From Planctomycetota bacterium (GTDB lineage: Bacteria > Planctomycetota > UBA1135 > GCA-002686595): a stretch of DNA of 64,000 nucleotides. Below, one piece after another: positions 9,141 to 18,004 of this stretch. The notes under the pieces were generated by a model. It worked only from the letters and a program-made list of their open reading frames with translations. It did not search any database and had not been told where the DNA came from. How positions within the stretch are numbered: position 1 is the stretch's first letter; the number at the start of each line of letters is the position of its first letter. The stretch covers positions 1 to 64,000 of the forward strand of contig JABACD010000025.1 in assembly GCA_014237855.1 (NCBI GenBank). Reading direction: 5' to 3'. The position numbers and the translations under genes were made by a program.

Positions 9141-9980
9141 TCACATCCGTCCGCCACAAAGACGACAGTACTCCGCGTCGCCTGCGTGCCCGCCAGCACC
9201 ACATCCAGGGCAGGCCTGACCTGAAACACCACGCTCATGCATGGCCTCGCGCTCCGCGCGTGCGAACTGCACCGAGACGATTCCGGTGGGAACGGCGATG
9301 ATCCCGTAGCCCAGGATCATGATCATTGCCGAGACCGCCTGCCCCAAGTTCGTCTGCGGTGCAATGTCTCCATACCCCACGGTGGTCAGGGTCACGATGG
9401 CCCAGTAGATGCCGCGTGGAATCGAGGTGAAGCCATTCTCCGGCCCCTCGATCAGGTACATCAGCGACCCGAAGATCACCACCAGCATCAGGACTGCGGA
9501 GACGAATACCTCGATCTTGCGACGGCTCGCGGCCAGCGCGCGCACCATGGTCTCGGACTCGCGCACGTAGTTGGCCAGCTTGAGCACGCGAAAGACCCGC
9601 AGGATGCGCAGGGTTCGAATGACCGCCAGCGCCTGAGTACCAGGCACCAGCACACTGACGTAGGTGGGCAGGATGGCCAGCAAGTCGACAATGCCGAAGA
9701 AGCTGCGTGCGTAGCGCACCGGTCGTGTCACACACATCAGGCGCAGGAGATATTCCACGGTGAAGAGCAAGGTGAAGGCCCACTCGGCACCGGTCAGGAG
9801 CACACCATGCTCCTGGCGAATCGACTCGACGCTCTCGAGCATCACCACGACGATGCTGGTCAGGATCGCCAGGATCAGCCCCACGTCGAAGGCCTTCCCC
9901 GCTCGAGTATCTGACTCGAAGATGATCTCGTGACCCTTCGCCCTCCAGCCAGTCAATACGACCTCGTCTCGTGCTGCCAT
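9141..9980 (-). CDS. Six-TM voltage-gated-type potassium channel
   Basis: The 279-residue protein has the KvAP/Kch layout. S1-S3 are hydrophobic helices with acidic residues (FTVEYLLRL). S4 is a periodic Arg helix (RTLRILRVFRVLKL, about 118-135). S5, a pore loop with the K+ filter T-T-V-G-Y-G-D (about 197-203) and S6 with a Gly hinge follow. After S6 a short cytoplasmic tail ends in a zinc-ribbon-like module, C-P-G-C ... C-R-L-C-G-G. It is expected to be a tetrameric inner-membrane K+ channel. The terminal Cys4 module is uncommon and could tune gating by metal or redox state. Confidence 0.92.
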   Translation of the reverse strand: MAARDEVVLTGWRAKGHEIIFESDTRAGKAFDVGLILAILTSIVVVMLESVESIRQEHGVLLTGAEWAFTLLFTVEYLLRLMCVTRPVRYARSFFGIVDLLAILPTYVSVLVPGTQALAVIRTLRILRVFRVLKLANYVRESETMVRALAASRRKIEVFVSAVLMLVVIFGSLMYLIEGPENGFTSIPRGIYWAIVTLTTVGYGDIAPQTNLGQAVSAMIMILGYGIIAVPTGIVSVQFARAEREAMHERGVSGQACPGCGAGGHAGDAEYCRLCGGRM

Positions 9981-10017
9981 GGAATCAGGCTACGCTCCAG
10001 GAAGGCCGAATTGAAGC

Positions 10018-11226
10018 TCAGCGAGAGCTCCGCCAGAGTTCCAGCACCCGTCGTTCTGCCTCGCGCAGGCTCCATCCCTGGGATTCAGCCAGGGGCACCA
10101 GGTCGTCGTACTCGGGGGAGACGTCCTGATCACCCAGTGGACTGCGCCCGGAATAGTCTGGGCGTATCCTCAGCTTGATACGGATCTCATGTCCCTTCAG
10201 TTCGAGCCTCTCGAAGCTGCGTTCACACTCAGCCCGCTCGACGCGAGTCCAGCGCAACCCCAAGCTCGGAGTTCGCTCGAAGATCACCGCCTCGAGGGCT
10301 GGCCGATCCACATGGCGGCACAGCGCGGAGAGCTGCACGCCGGGACGATCCTTCTTCATCTGGAGCGGGGTACACCACGCATCCAGGGCCCCGGCCTCCC
10401 GCAGCGCGCGCAAGCACCAGCCGAGCTCCTCACCCGTGGCGTCATCGAGGTGCACATCGAGCAGCCAGGCCTCCTGGTAGCGAGCCTTGGCTGCCGGCTC
10501 ACAGAGCTGCACTCGCACCAGGTTCGGCGGACCCTCCTGCGGATCTCTTGTCCCAGCCCCCAGACCGATGGCCCGGGCGTTCATCACTCCCCTTGGCTCG
10601 AACTCGTCCACGAGCACCGACAGTAATGCTGCAGCAGTCGGCGTCAGACGCTCACCTGGGCCACCCCCGTAGCGCAAGGGAAGACCTCGCATCAGCTCCG
10701 TGACGGCAGGAACAGGCACAGGCATCTCACCATGTGCACAGCGCACGGTGCCCTCTCCTGTCAGGGGTGCCGTGGCCACGACGCGCTCGATCCCCAGTGC
10801 CTCCAGAGCAAGGAGCACGCCACAGACATCGATCAGTGTGTCCACCGCACCAACCTCGTGAAAGTGCACCTGAGCAGGGTCAATCCCGTGCACTCGCCCC
10901 TCGGCCATCGCGATGGCCTCGAGCACCTTCTTGCAGCGAGATCGCACGACCTCCGAGAGCTCGGGAAGCTGGAGCAGTGCACAGAGATCCGAGAGATGCC
11001 GATGCGGGGGATCCTCGCTCTCCACCGTTCGAACCATGAGGTGCGTGCCCTCGAAGGCCCCCCTCTTGGCCCGGGTCAGCTCGAGCTCACACTCACCCGG
11101 GACCAGTGCCTCTGCAAGTCGCCGGAGATCCTCGATCCCGAAGCGCTCGTCGCCGAGATCCAGCAGGGCCGCCAGGAACATGTCCCCTGCAAGGCCGCCA
11201 AAGGCCTCCACGAAGAGTGTGGTCAT
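10018..11226 (-). CDS. larC: Nickel-insertion protein LarC
   Basis: LarC inserts nickel into the pyridinium bis-thiocarboxylic mononucleotide pincer cofactor of lactate racemase-type (LarA) enzymes. The 402-residue product has the family N-terminus (FGGLAGDMFLAALLDLG), the HFHEVGAVDTLIDVCG motif and the PVPAVTELMRG region. It continues through the C-terminal half that is split by a frameshift in Lactobacillus; here it is one uninterrupted frame. larA, larB and larE are not nearby, so they must be elsewhere or the protein serves another nickel enzyme. It is followed 27 bases away by the ion-channel gene on the same strand. Confidence 0.93.
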   Translation of the reverse strand: MTTLFVEAFGGLAGDMFLAALLDLGDERFGIEDLRRLAEALVPGECELELTRAKRGAFEGTHLMVRTVESEDPPHRHLSDLCALLQLPELSEVVRSRCKKVLEAIAMAEGRVHGIDPAQVHFHEVGAVDTLIDVCGVLLALEALGIERVVATAPLTGEGTVRCAHGEMPVPVPAVTELMRGLPLRYGGGPGERLTPTAAALLSVLVDEFEPRGVMNARAIGLGAGTRDPQEGPPNLVRVQLCEPAAKARYQEAWLLDVHLDDATGEELGWCLRALREAGALDAWCTPLQMKKDRPGVQLSALCRHVDRPALEAVIFERTPSLGLRWTRVERAECERSFERLELKGHEIRIKLRIRPDYSGRSPLGDQDVSPEYDDLVPLAESQGWSLREAERRVLELWRSSR

Positions 11227-11253
11227 GGGTGAATGATAGCATTGCCCAGAGCC

Positions 11254-14200
11254 TCAGTCCCTGAGGATCAACTCCAGCTCCTGGGTCTCCCCGCTCTGCA
11301 CCTTGACCTTGACCCGCTCACTCGAGGATTGCCCCTTGCTCGCGTGGACGAAGTAGGTTCCCGCTCCGAGGTTGCCGAACTTCCGACTCCCCGAGGAATT
11401 CACGGTCATTCTTGTCTGGGGAGAGAGTGAGATTCCCGAGGGGCTCTTGAAACTGACCCTCGCTCCCTGGGCTGGCTGGCCATCGCTCCCGACAATGCGG
11501 ATGTTGATGATGCCCTCGGGCTCGAGCTGAAAGTTCAAGCCTTCCAGGTAGGCACCCTCGCCGATGACCAGTCCCTCGTGATATTGAATTCCGAATTCAT
11601 TGCGATTGCCCCAGTGACTCGCATTCTGGTTGACGGTAACCAGGTACTCACCAGCATCAACGAACTCGAACTCGTAGTAACCCTGGTCATTGGTCTCGAC
11701 CGACTTGTACTCCCTGGAAAATTCCGAATGGTGTTCTTCTCCAGTCTTGGCGAGCGCCACAGTGCAAGAAGCTCTGGGCCCCCCGGTCGAGGCGGTCACA
11801 ACTCCTGAAATTCGAGAGATGGGAAGATCGAAGTCGATGCCGGAGTTTTGCCCCTGCTGGAGCTCCCGATAGTGAGCGGCCTGGCCCGTCTCTGGATTGC
11901 CTATCTTGAACTTGTACCCCCCTGCGCCAGATAGGGTCAGGAGGAACTCGCCATTGGAGTCACTCCTCACGGCGTCGTTGTCGAGATCACCATTCTTGCT
12001 GGCTCGGCAGGTGATCAGAATTCCTGCCAGCGGCTGACCCCCGCTCGTCACCTGTCCACTCGCGTAGGTTGGACTGGCGGGTGGAGCACCCAGCACAACG
12101 CTTGCATCTGCGCCCGCTTTCACATCGACCACCGTGGCGATCGTTCTGTGGAGATCACTGGGCACCGGATCATCATCCTCTTCTTGCAGGACAAGACGAT
12201 AGGTACCCGCATCCAGGTCAATGAACTCGAAGCCTCCTCGGGAGTCGGTAGTGGTGGTCAGGTAGAAGCTCCCACGCCCTTCGACTCGCAAGGAGATCTC
12301 TCGGCCGTCTAGCTCGCCAACGACCGCATGGAGTGATCCTAGAATTCGGGAGGCCTGGCGCAGCCTGAGGCTAACTCCCTCGAGCTTGTTCCCCGGCACC
12401 AGCTGGAGCTCGACTCCATGACTCGAGCCGAACCCTGGAGCATCTGCGTGGACCCGGGAGCGCCCAGGCCTCTGGTCACGAATCGTGAATGCGCCCTTCT
12501 GATTGGTGGTGGTCTCCTCGCCCCAGCGAGATGCAACTCCCTCGAGAACGAACGCCTCGTCCTTTCCAAGGGAGTCCACCCAGACCTTCGCGCCAGAGAC
12601 CGGCTCACCAGCTGGAGAGAGCACCGTTCCCCGAAGTTCAGACGAGCGCTTGGTCACCAGCTCTAGCTCTACAGAACCAGGAATGCTGACGGTCTGGCTC
12701 TCGGAACTCTGATGGCTCTTGGCCCTGGCGGTGACCGTCCAGCTGCCCTCCTGCAGCCCATCAATCGTGAAGCTGCCGTCCAAGCTGACGATGATGCGAC
12801 TGACGGCGTCTTGCCTACCCAGCTCCGAGCCGCTCACGGGTTTGGCCTCGATGACGAAATTCGTGAGGCCCTCGCCCACGTCGTCCAGCACTCTTCCGCT
12901 AAGGCGGTCACCCTCCTGAAGGACGAGTAGCAGCTCTCCGGACCCCGGATGAACATCTGCGGTGCGAACCTTGTAGACAGGGCCGCGTGCTCGAAGGATG
13001 TAATCCCGGCCCTCCTCTGCCCGCTCCTTGGCCTTGTCCAGTTCCTTCTTGCGGAATGACTTGCCCCAGGCACGTACCACGTAAGCCTCTGGCTTGAGGC
13101 CAGTGATCCGGAAGGAGCCGTCAGCCTGCGCCTTCTCGGAGCCCGCCTCATTCCACAGGGAGAAGCTCATTCCCTGCCTCTTGCGAACCGGAGTGGCTGT
13201 GATAAAGGCCCCTGCGGCCGGACGGCCATCAGGCCACTCGACGACGCCCGCAATGGACAGACCCTCGTCGACCTTGAGGATGACACCTGTGCGCTCCGTT
13301 CCCTGGATCACGTGGCCCAGCTCGACTTCCACGGGCAGGTGATCCACGACCACCGCCTTGAGCTCGATCTCTGCGTCCCTCAGGCCGTGAAATTGGAAGT
13401 TACCGCTCTCATCGGTCTGGACCTGGTCACGCATCCACGCGTCATCGGTGGCGCTCCCCGACATCTCGACCAAGACCCCCGCCAGGCCAACCATGTCCTG
13501 GCCGACCACCTGGCCCATGATGCTGCTGCCCACCTCGAGTTCATAATTGACCTCGATTGACTCGCCCGCGCGCACGCTGACGCCATGCTCAACCTGGTCG
13601 ATCCAGCGGGGAACCCTCGCAGCCAGGGTGTAGGAACTTCCAGGGGGGATTCCCTGCAACTCGTATCGGCCATCCGAATCAACCGCGGCAGTGTCCCCGT
13701 ATCTCGATCCGTCAAACCAGGCATTGACGGCCACATGAGCGCCTTCGCGTGTGGCATCAGTCCACTGTAGCCCTCTCGGCACACTGAGAACACCCGAAAT
13801 GACCCCTCCCATCTCGGGCTCGATCAGGAGTTCGTCGGGTAGCTCACGGAGCTCGATCTTCTGTTTCTCGGGCAAGTAGAGGTAGCGGCCGCTGACGTCG
13901 AGCCAACCCCTCTTTGTCGCTCGTGCAAAGGCAACGCGAAACCGACCATCACGATCCACCAGTGCCGTGTGCTCACGACCGCCATCGCCTGTCCCCTCGA
14001 AGCGCCGCCCCTTGGCGGTGACCCTCACTTCCCCCATGTCGTTCGGCATGCGGTCGGGAAACAAGACACGGCCCTCGACCCAGACCGCATTCGAAATCGA
14101 CGCCTCACGGGATGAGCTGACCACCCCAGCGGCCGAGCCTTCGGAGGCAACCTCCTCTCGCTCGAGCTCCTCTCCGCTTGCCACCACGAGCTCGGGAAGT

Positions 14201-14364
14201 TCTGCTCCCCCGGCAACATCAAGATTCCTGGCCTGAGGGGTCCCCAGATCGATCTCATTCGAGCCCTCCCAGCTCGAACCAGAAGTGGAGGAGGCGACCT
14301 TCCACAGGACCAGGAAGGCCAGCGCGAGCAAAGCAACTAGAGGAAGCAGGAGCTTGTTCTTCAT
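11254..14364 (-). CDS. Membrane-anchored carboxypeptidase-regulatory-like repeat protein
   Basis: A 1036-residue protein with an N-terminal anchor or signal helix (K-N-K-L-L-L-P-L-V-A..., residues 2-22). The rest is serial beta-sandwich repeats of the carboxypeptidase-regulatory/CnaB-like type. The repeat signature recurs about ten times: 'G-x-V-x-D-x-x-G-x-P-x-x-G-A', then '...T-D-x-x-G-x-F-x-F', then 'L-x-x-G-x-Y'. Examples are SGSATDDAW...DESGNFQFHGL, TTDSRGGFEFIDLDAGTYRL and ETNDQGYYEFEFVDAGEYLV. There is no enzymatic domain. Its anchor and repeats closely resemble the region after the sigma domains in the protein at 45725-48940. The likely location is the periplasm or cell surface; the role is structural or adhesive, or unknown. 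Confidence 0.85.
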   Translation of the reverse strand: MKNKLLLPLVALLALAFLVLWKVASSTSGSSWEGSNEIDLGTPQARNLDVAGGAELPELVVASGEELEREEVASEGSAAGVVSSSREASISNAVWVEGRVLFPDRMPNDMGEVRVTAKGRRFEGTGDGGREHTALVDRDGRFRVAFARATKRGWLDVSGRYLYLPEKQKIELRELPDELLIEPEMGGVISGVLSVPRGLQWTDATREGAHVAVNAWFDGSRYGDTAAVDSDGRYELQGIPPGSSYTLAARVPRWIDQVEHGVSVRAGESIEVNYELEVGSSIMGQVVGQDMVGLAGVLVEMSGSATDDAWMRDQVQTDESGNFQFHGLRDAEIELKAVVVDHLPVEVELGHVIQGTERTGVILKVDEGLSIAGVVEWPDGRPAAGAFITATPVRKRQGMSFSLWNEAGSEKAQADGSFRITGLKPEAYVVRAWGKSFRKKELDKAKERAEEGRDYILRARGPVYKVRTADVHPGSGELLLVLQEGDRLSGRVLDDVGEGLTNFVIEAKPVSGSELGRQDAVSRIIVSLDGSFTIDGLQEGSWTVTARAKSHQSSESQTVSIPGSVELELVTKRSSELRGTVLSPAGEPVSGAKVWVDSLGKDEAFVLEGVASRWGEETTTNQKGAFTIRDQRPGRSRVHADAPGFGSSHGVELQLVPGNKLEGVSLRLRQASRILGSLHAVVGELDGREISLRVEGRGSFYLTTTTDSRGGFEFIDLDAGTYRLVLQEEDDDPVPSDLHRTIATVVDVKAGADASVVLGAPPASPTYASGQVTSGGQPLAGILITCRASKNGDLDNDAVRSDSNGEFLLTLSGAGGYKFKIGNPETGQAAHYRELQQGQNSGIDFDLPISRISGVVTASTGGPRASCTVALAKTGEEHHSEFSREYKSVETNDQGYYEFEFVDAGEYLVTVNQNASHWGNRNEFGIQYHEGLVIGEGAYLEGLNFQLEPEGIINIRIVGSDGQPAQGARVSFKSPSGISLSPQTRMTVNSSGSRKFGNLGAGTYFVHASKGQSSSERVKVKVQSGETQELELILRD

Positions 14365-14419
14365 GGGGGCGACGCTGGGGACACGGCAGACAGTCGAGAG
14401 GGTGCGATGCTCCCTCAGT

Positions 14420-15229
14420 CTAGGGGCTGGTCTCTACGCCCAGCGGGGGAAATATTTTGCCGGGAGTAAACCCCAATCCTGGCGTCGAATGGGCTCTCGC
14501 GACCACCAGCACGACGACCCGAGCGGCGCCGCCAGCCCGTAAGGACCGAGCGCATGCCGAGGCCGTGGCACCCGAGGTCAGGACATCATCCACCAGGCAG
14601 ATCGTGGAGCCCCCCAGTCGTCGTGCGGCCCTTCGCCTGAGTTCGAACACCCCCTCCACATTGGCGTGGCGAGATTCCCGCCCTGGGGTGCCCTGGGGGT
14701 CCGTCCAGCGTCGACGGCGAAGAGCATGCAGGACCTCGAGACCGAGCTCTCCAGCCACGCTCCCGGCCAACAGGCCCGCCTGATCGTAGCCGCGCTCGAG
14801 GAGGCGCAGGGGATGAAGAGGGACCGGGACGAGCTGCAAATTCTCACTGAGCGGCACTTGCTCCCGCCGCACAAGCTCTGCCATCGCTCGCCCAAGAGAG
14901 TCGGCTAGCTCCCGTCTTCCGCCATGCTTGAGGGCCAGGATCCAGTCTCGCAGGGGAGTTCTCGGCCCGTAGTCTCCGAGCGCCAGCGTCCTCTCGAAGA
15001 ATGGAGGCCTCTGCACACAACGCGGACAGAGGTGGCCGTCAGGAAGGTACACCGAGATGCGTACCGCACAGCGCCGGCAGCGCGGATCAGCGGTCGAAGA
15101 TCTCCAGGCATGAAGCTCACAAGGGCCCCCACCCTCGACTCCCTCACCGCAGACTGGACAGCCCGGCGGAAACAACGCGTCGAGGAAACTCTCCAGGGGA
15201 CTCTTGGACTCCATGCTCAGGGGAGACAC
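14420..15229 (-). CDS. comF: ComF family phosphoribosyltransferase-like protein
   Basis: A 269-residue ComF-family protein. The N-terminal Cys-rich zinc module is C-P-V-C-G, C-R-R-C and C-P-R-C. The type I phosphoribosyltransferase domain follows, with the PRPP loop I-C-L-V-D-D-V-L-T-S-G-A-T near the C-terminus and the family string P-V-P-L-H...R-G-Y-D-Q-A. ComF is needed for DNA uptake in naturally competent bacteria. Here it is isolated from other com genes. The start is GTG 15229, preceded by GGAA; ATG 15214 is an alternative. Confidence 0.9.
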   Translation of the reverse strand: MSPLSMESKSPLESFLDALFPPGCPVCGEGVEGGGPCELHAWRSSTADPRCRRCAVRISVYLPDGHLCPRCVQRPPFFERTLALGDYGPRTPLRDWILALKHGGRRELADSLGRAMAELVRREQVPLSENLQLVPVPLHPLRLLERGYDQAGLLAGSVAGELGLEVLHALRRRRWTDPQGTPGRESRHANVEGVFELRRRAARRLGGSTICLVDDVLTSGATASACARSLRAGGAARVVVLVVARAHSTPGLGFTPGKIFPPLGVETSP

Positions 15230-15355
15230 CTGATTCCGGGAGCTCCTCAGGTTGGACGCGCCCCGGGGTGCGAGGTCACGCTGTGAGCATCAACGAATCA
15301 TCGAGGCACCCGCACGGTCCCGCTCTCTAGAGGAGCAGGTTCACAAGGCCGCAGC

Positions 15356-15973
15356 TCAGGCGATTCCTTCTTCCAGCTCAGCCTCGTCGGCGTCCAGCTC
15401 GGAACTGGAGGCGCGCATTCGCGAACTGCCACAGGCGAGGAGGCGCAACCGCGCCACGTAGGACTCCACCGTGTCGTCCGCATGAGAGGTCAACCCGAAG
15501 AGCTCGCCAACTTCACGGGCCAAGCCCAGGTCTGCCTCGAACTCCGGCGGGTTTGATCGAAAGTACTCACGCACGTAACGCCTGAATGCGCGTAGCGACC
15601 ACCACCAGCTGGCCAGCAGTAGCAAGACGGCCAGCACGACGACGATGCCGATCCAGAGTGCGGGGAACTCCTTCTCCACTCCAGCTGGCAGCGGGCTGTA
15701 GTGCCCGAAGAGCTGCATCCCGAACCCGCCGAGTAGAAAGCCGAAGCCCACATTGACCTGCACCCGGTGGAAGATGTACTCGCGGATGTTGCGCAGCTGC
15801 TGTACTTCCTTTCCGAAGCGCTCGACCACCAGCTGCCTGGGATGGCGAAACAGGATCGAGTTCGCGAGCAAGAAGGAACCCACGATCGCCAGCACGAGGC
15901 CGATCCCCATCCAATCGGGATGGGCGAGCACACTCTCTGACGGGAGGTTTCCAAAGCGGGCTAGAATCATCAT
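15356..15973 (-). CDS. Membrane protein with three predicted TM helices
   Basis: A 205-residue protein with hydrophobic helices at about 22-42, 70-90 and 105-127, then a cytoplasmic-type tail. The tail is acidic at its end (E-L-D-A-D-E-A-E-L-E-E-G) and contains 'RAFRRYVREYFRSNPPEF'. I recognise no family. It is on the same strand as comF, 126 bases apart. Two adjacent Met codons make the exact start uncertain by one residue. Confidence 0.7.
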   Translation of the reverse strand: MMILARFGNLPSESVLAHPDWMGIGLVLAIVGSFLLANSILFRHPRQLVVERFGKEVQQLRNIREYIFHRVQVNVGFGFLLGGFGMQLFGHYSPLPAGVEKEFPALWIGIVVVLAVLLLLASWWWSLRAFRRYVREYFRSNPPEFEADLGLAREVGELFGLTSHADDTVESYVARLRLLACGSSRMRASSSELDADEAELEEGIA

Positions 15974-16196
15974 CGTTCCGGGAAGTTAGAGCCGGAAGGG
16001 TCCTGGCGCAAGGGGGGAATGATCCCCCCTTGACCCCTGCCTGGGAGGGCAGAAAACGACCCTGACACGCCCTGGAGCGAGTTCTATGCGTGGTTAGCTC
16101 GATCGAGTTCCGTAGAATTCGCCAGATCTCGGGGGCTTCGCGCCTCGGCGGAGCCCACTCCAGACCCCCCAGGACCCTCCAGGACCCCCATGGCCC

Positions 16197-16496
16197 ATGC
16201 CTGAATCCAAGCTGGATCTACTCCAAAAGACAGCCGAACTCGCTCGCCTCGAGCTCAACGATGAGCAGGCTCGGGCCCTCGGTCCCCAGTTCGACGCCAT
16301 CCTGGCTCACTTCGAGATCCTCGCTGCGGTCGACGTGGAAGGCGTACCTCCCACCCGTGGCGCCACCGACCTGGCGGACGTCAGGCGCCAGGATCTCATC
16401 CAGGAATCGGGCCCCTTCGAGGCACTGCTCGCGAATGCTCCGGACCGGCAAGGGGAACACTACGGAGTGCCCAAGACGATTGGAGAAGGCGAGTGA
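16197..16496 (+). CDS. gatC: Asp/Glu-tRNA amidotransferase subunit C
   Basis: The 99-residue GatC stabilises the GatA-GatB interface of the amidotransferase that converts Glu-tRNA(Gln) and/or Asp-tRNA(Asn) to Gln-/Asn-tRNA. The sequence fits: an N-terminal A-E-L-A-R-L-E-L-N-D helix, FDAILAHFEILAAVDVEGVPPT, then R-x-D near 63, with a C-terminal V-P-K-T motif. First gene of gatCAB; its stop overlaps the gatA start. Just upstream is a near-direct repeat (CCAGGACCCT CCAGGACCCC). Confidence 0.95.
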   Translation: MPESKLDLLQKTAELARLELNDEQARALGPQFDAILAHFEILAAVDVEGVPPTRGATDLADVRRQDLIQESGPFEALLANAPDRQGEHYGVPKTIGEGE

Positions 16497-18004
16497 GTGC
16501 CAGGGAAACAGGAGGCGCCCCGCTCGGACTCGGCGCAGTCGAGCTTCGGGACCGCATCGTTGCTGGTGAGTTCACCGCGCTCGAGGTGACCGAGGCCTAC
16601 CTGGCCCGGGCTCGAGAACTCAACAGTAGCCTGCATGCCTACCAGGCGATGGACGAGCAGCGAGCTCTCGAGCGAGCCCGTCAGCTGGATCAAGCCCTCG
16701 TCGACGGTGAGACACCCGGTCCCCTCTTCGGGGTGCCAATCGCACTCAAGGCAAACATGTGCCTGGAGGGAGCCGAGACCAACTGCGGCAGCCGCATGCT
16801 CTCCGGCTACCGTGCACCGTACACGGCCACCTTCGTCGCGCGTGCACTGGAGGCGGGTGCTGTCCCCATCGCGATCACGGAGATGGACGAATTCGCCATG
16901 GGCTCTTCCGGCGAGAACTCAGCCTTCGAGTGTCCCCGCAACCCCTGGGACCTCGCGAGAGCTGCCGGAGGCTCCTCGAGTGGAAGTGCAGTGGCAGTCG
17001 CTGCGGACCTGGCCCCCATCTCCCTGGGATCGGACACCGGCGGCTCCGTCCGCCAGCCCGCTGCATTCTGTGGCATCTACGGGCTCAAGCCCACCTACGG
17101 TCGGGTTTCACGCTACGGTCTGGTCGCCTTTGGCTCTTCACTCGATCAGGTCAGCCCCTTCGCCCGCTGCGTGCGAGACCTCGAGGTCCTGCTCGAGGTC
17201 ATCTCGGGTCACGACCCCAAGGATTCCACCAGCCTTCCGCTGGAGGCCTTTCAGGCGGAGCGCCCGGCGGAGCTGCAGCGGCTCGTGGGACTGCGTATCG
17301 GCGTTCCACGTCAGTACCAGGGTGAGGGCCTCGATGAGAGCGTGAGCACCGTCTGCGATCGTGCCCTGGCTCACCTCGAGTCCCTTGGGGCGGAGCTGGT
17401 ACCAATTGATCTACCCCACACCAGGTACGCCATTCCTACCTATTACGTCGTCGCCACCGCCGAGGCTTCCAGCAACCTGGGACGCTACGATGGCAGCCTC
17501 TTTGGCTCTCGGGTCGAGGGAGACGGCAGCCTGCAGGGCATGTTTGCCGCCACGCGCGTGGCGGGCTTCGGCGACGAGGTCAAGCGTCGCATCCTGCTGG
17601 GCACCTACGTCCTCTCTGCAGGCTACTACGAGGCCTGGTATGGCAAGGCCCAGCGGGTACGTACCCTGCTACGGCGTGACTTCGAATCAGCCTTCGAGTC
17701 CGTCGATCTGATCGCCGGCCCCACCGCTCCGACCCTACCCTTCGCCCTCGGCGAGAAGACCTCCGACGCCCTCTCGATGTACCTATCAGACACGTTCACG
17801 GTGCCAGCCTCCCTGGCAGGTCTTCCCGCCCTCAGCCTCCCGGCTGGATTCGGCGGGGCCGAACCTCCCCTACCCGTTGGCCTGCAGCTGATTGGACCGG
17901 CGCTCTCGGAGGCACGCCTCCTCAGAGTTGCCGCCGCCTTCGAGGCCACCACCGGTCATCACGCGCAACGCCCAACACTCTCGGCAGCCGGAGGGACCGC
18001 GTGA
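16493..18004 (+). CDS. gatA: Asp/Glu-tRNA amidotransferase subunit A
   Basis: Amidase-signature subunit that releases ammonia from glutamine for the GatB transamidation. The 503-residue protein keeps the Ser-cisSer-Lys triad, inferred by spacing: Lys86 (I-A-L-K-A-N), Ser161 (A-G-G-S-S-S-G-S) and Ser185 (G-S-D-T-G-G-S-V-R-Q-P). The start is GTG 16493, whose last two bases begin the gatC TGA stop (GTGA). It ends in the same kind of overlap with gatB, so the three subunits are translationally coupled and probably made in equal amounts. Confidence 0.97.
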   Translation: MSARETGGAPLGLGAVELRDRIVAGEFTALEVTEAYLARARELNSSLHAYQAMDEQRALERARQLDQALVDGETPGPLFGVPIALKANMCLEGAETNCGSRMLSGYRAPYTATFVARALEAGAVPIAITEMDEFAMGSSGENSAFECPRNPWDLARAAGGSSSGSAVAVAADLAPISLGSDTGGSVRQPAAFCGIYGLKPTYGRVSRYGLVAFGSSLDQVSPFARCVRDLEVLLEVISGHDPKDSTSLPLEAFQAERPAELQRLVGLRIGVPRQYQGEGLDESVSTVCDRALAHLESLGAELVPIDLPHTRYAIPTYYVVATAEASSNLGRYDGSLFGSRVEGDGSLQGMFAATRVAGFGDEVKRRILLGTYVLSAGYYEAWYGKAQRVRTLLRRDFESAFESVDLIAGPTAPTLPFALGEKTSDALSMYLSDTFTVPASLAGLPALSLPAGFGGAEPPLPVGLQLIGPALSEARLLRVAAAFEATTGHHAQRPTLSAAGGTA

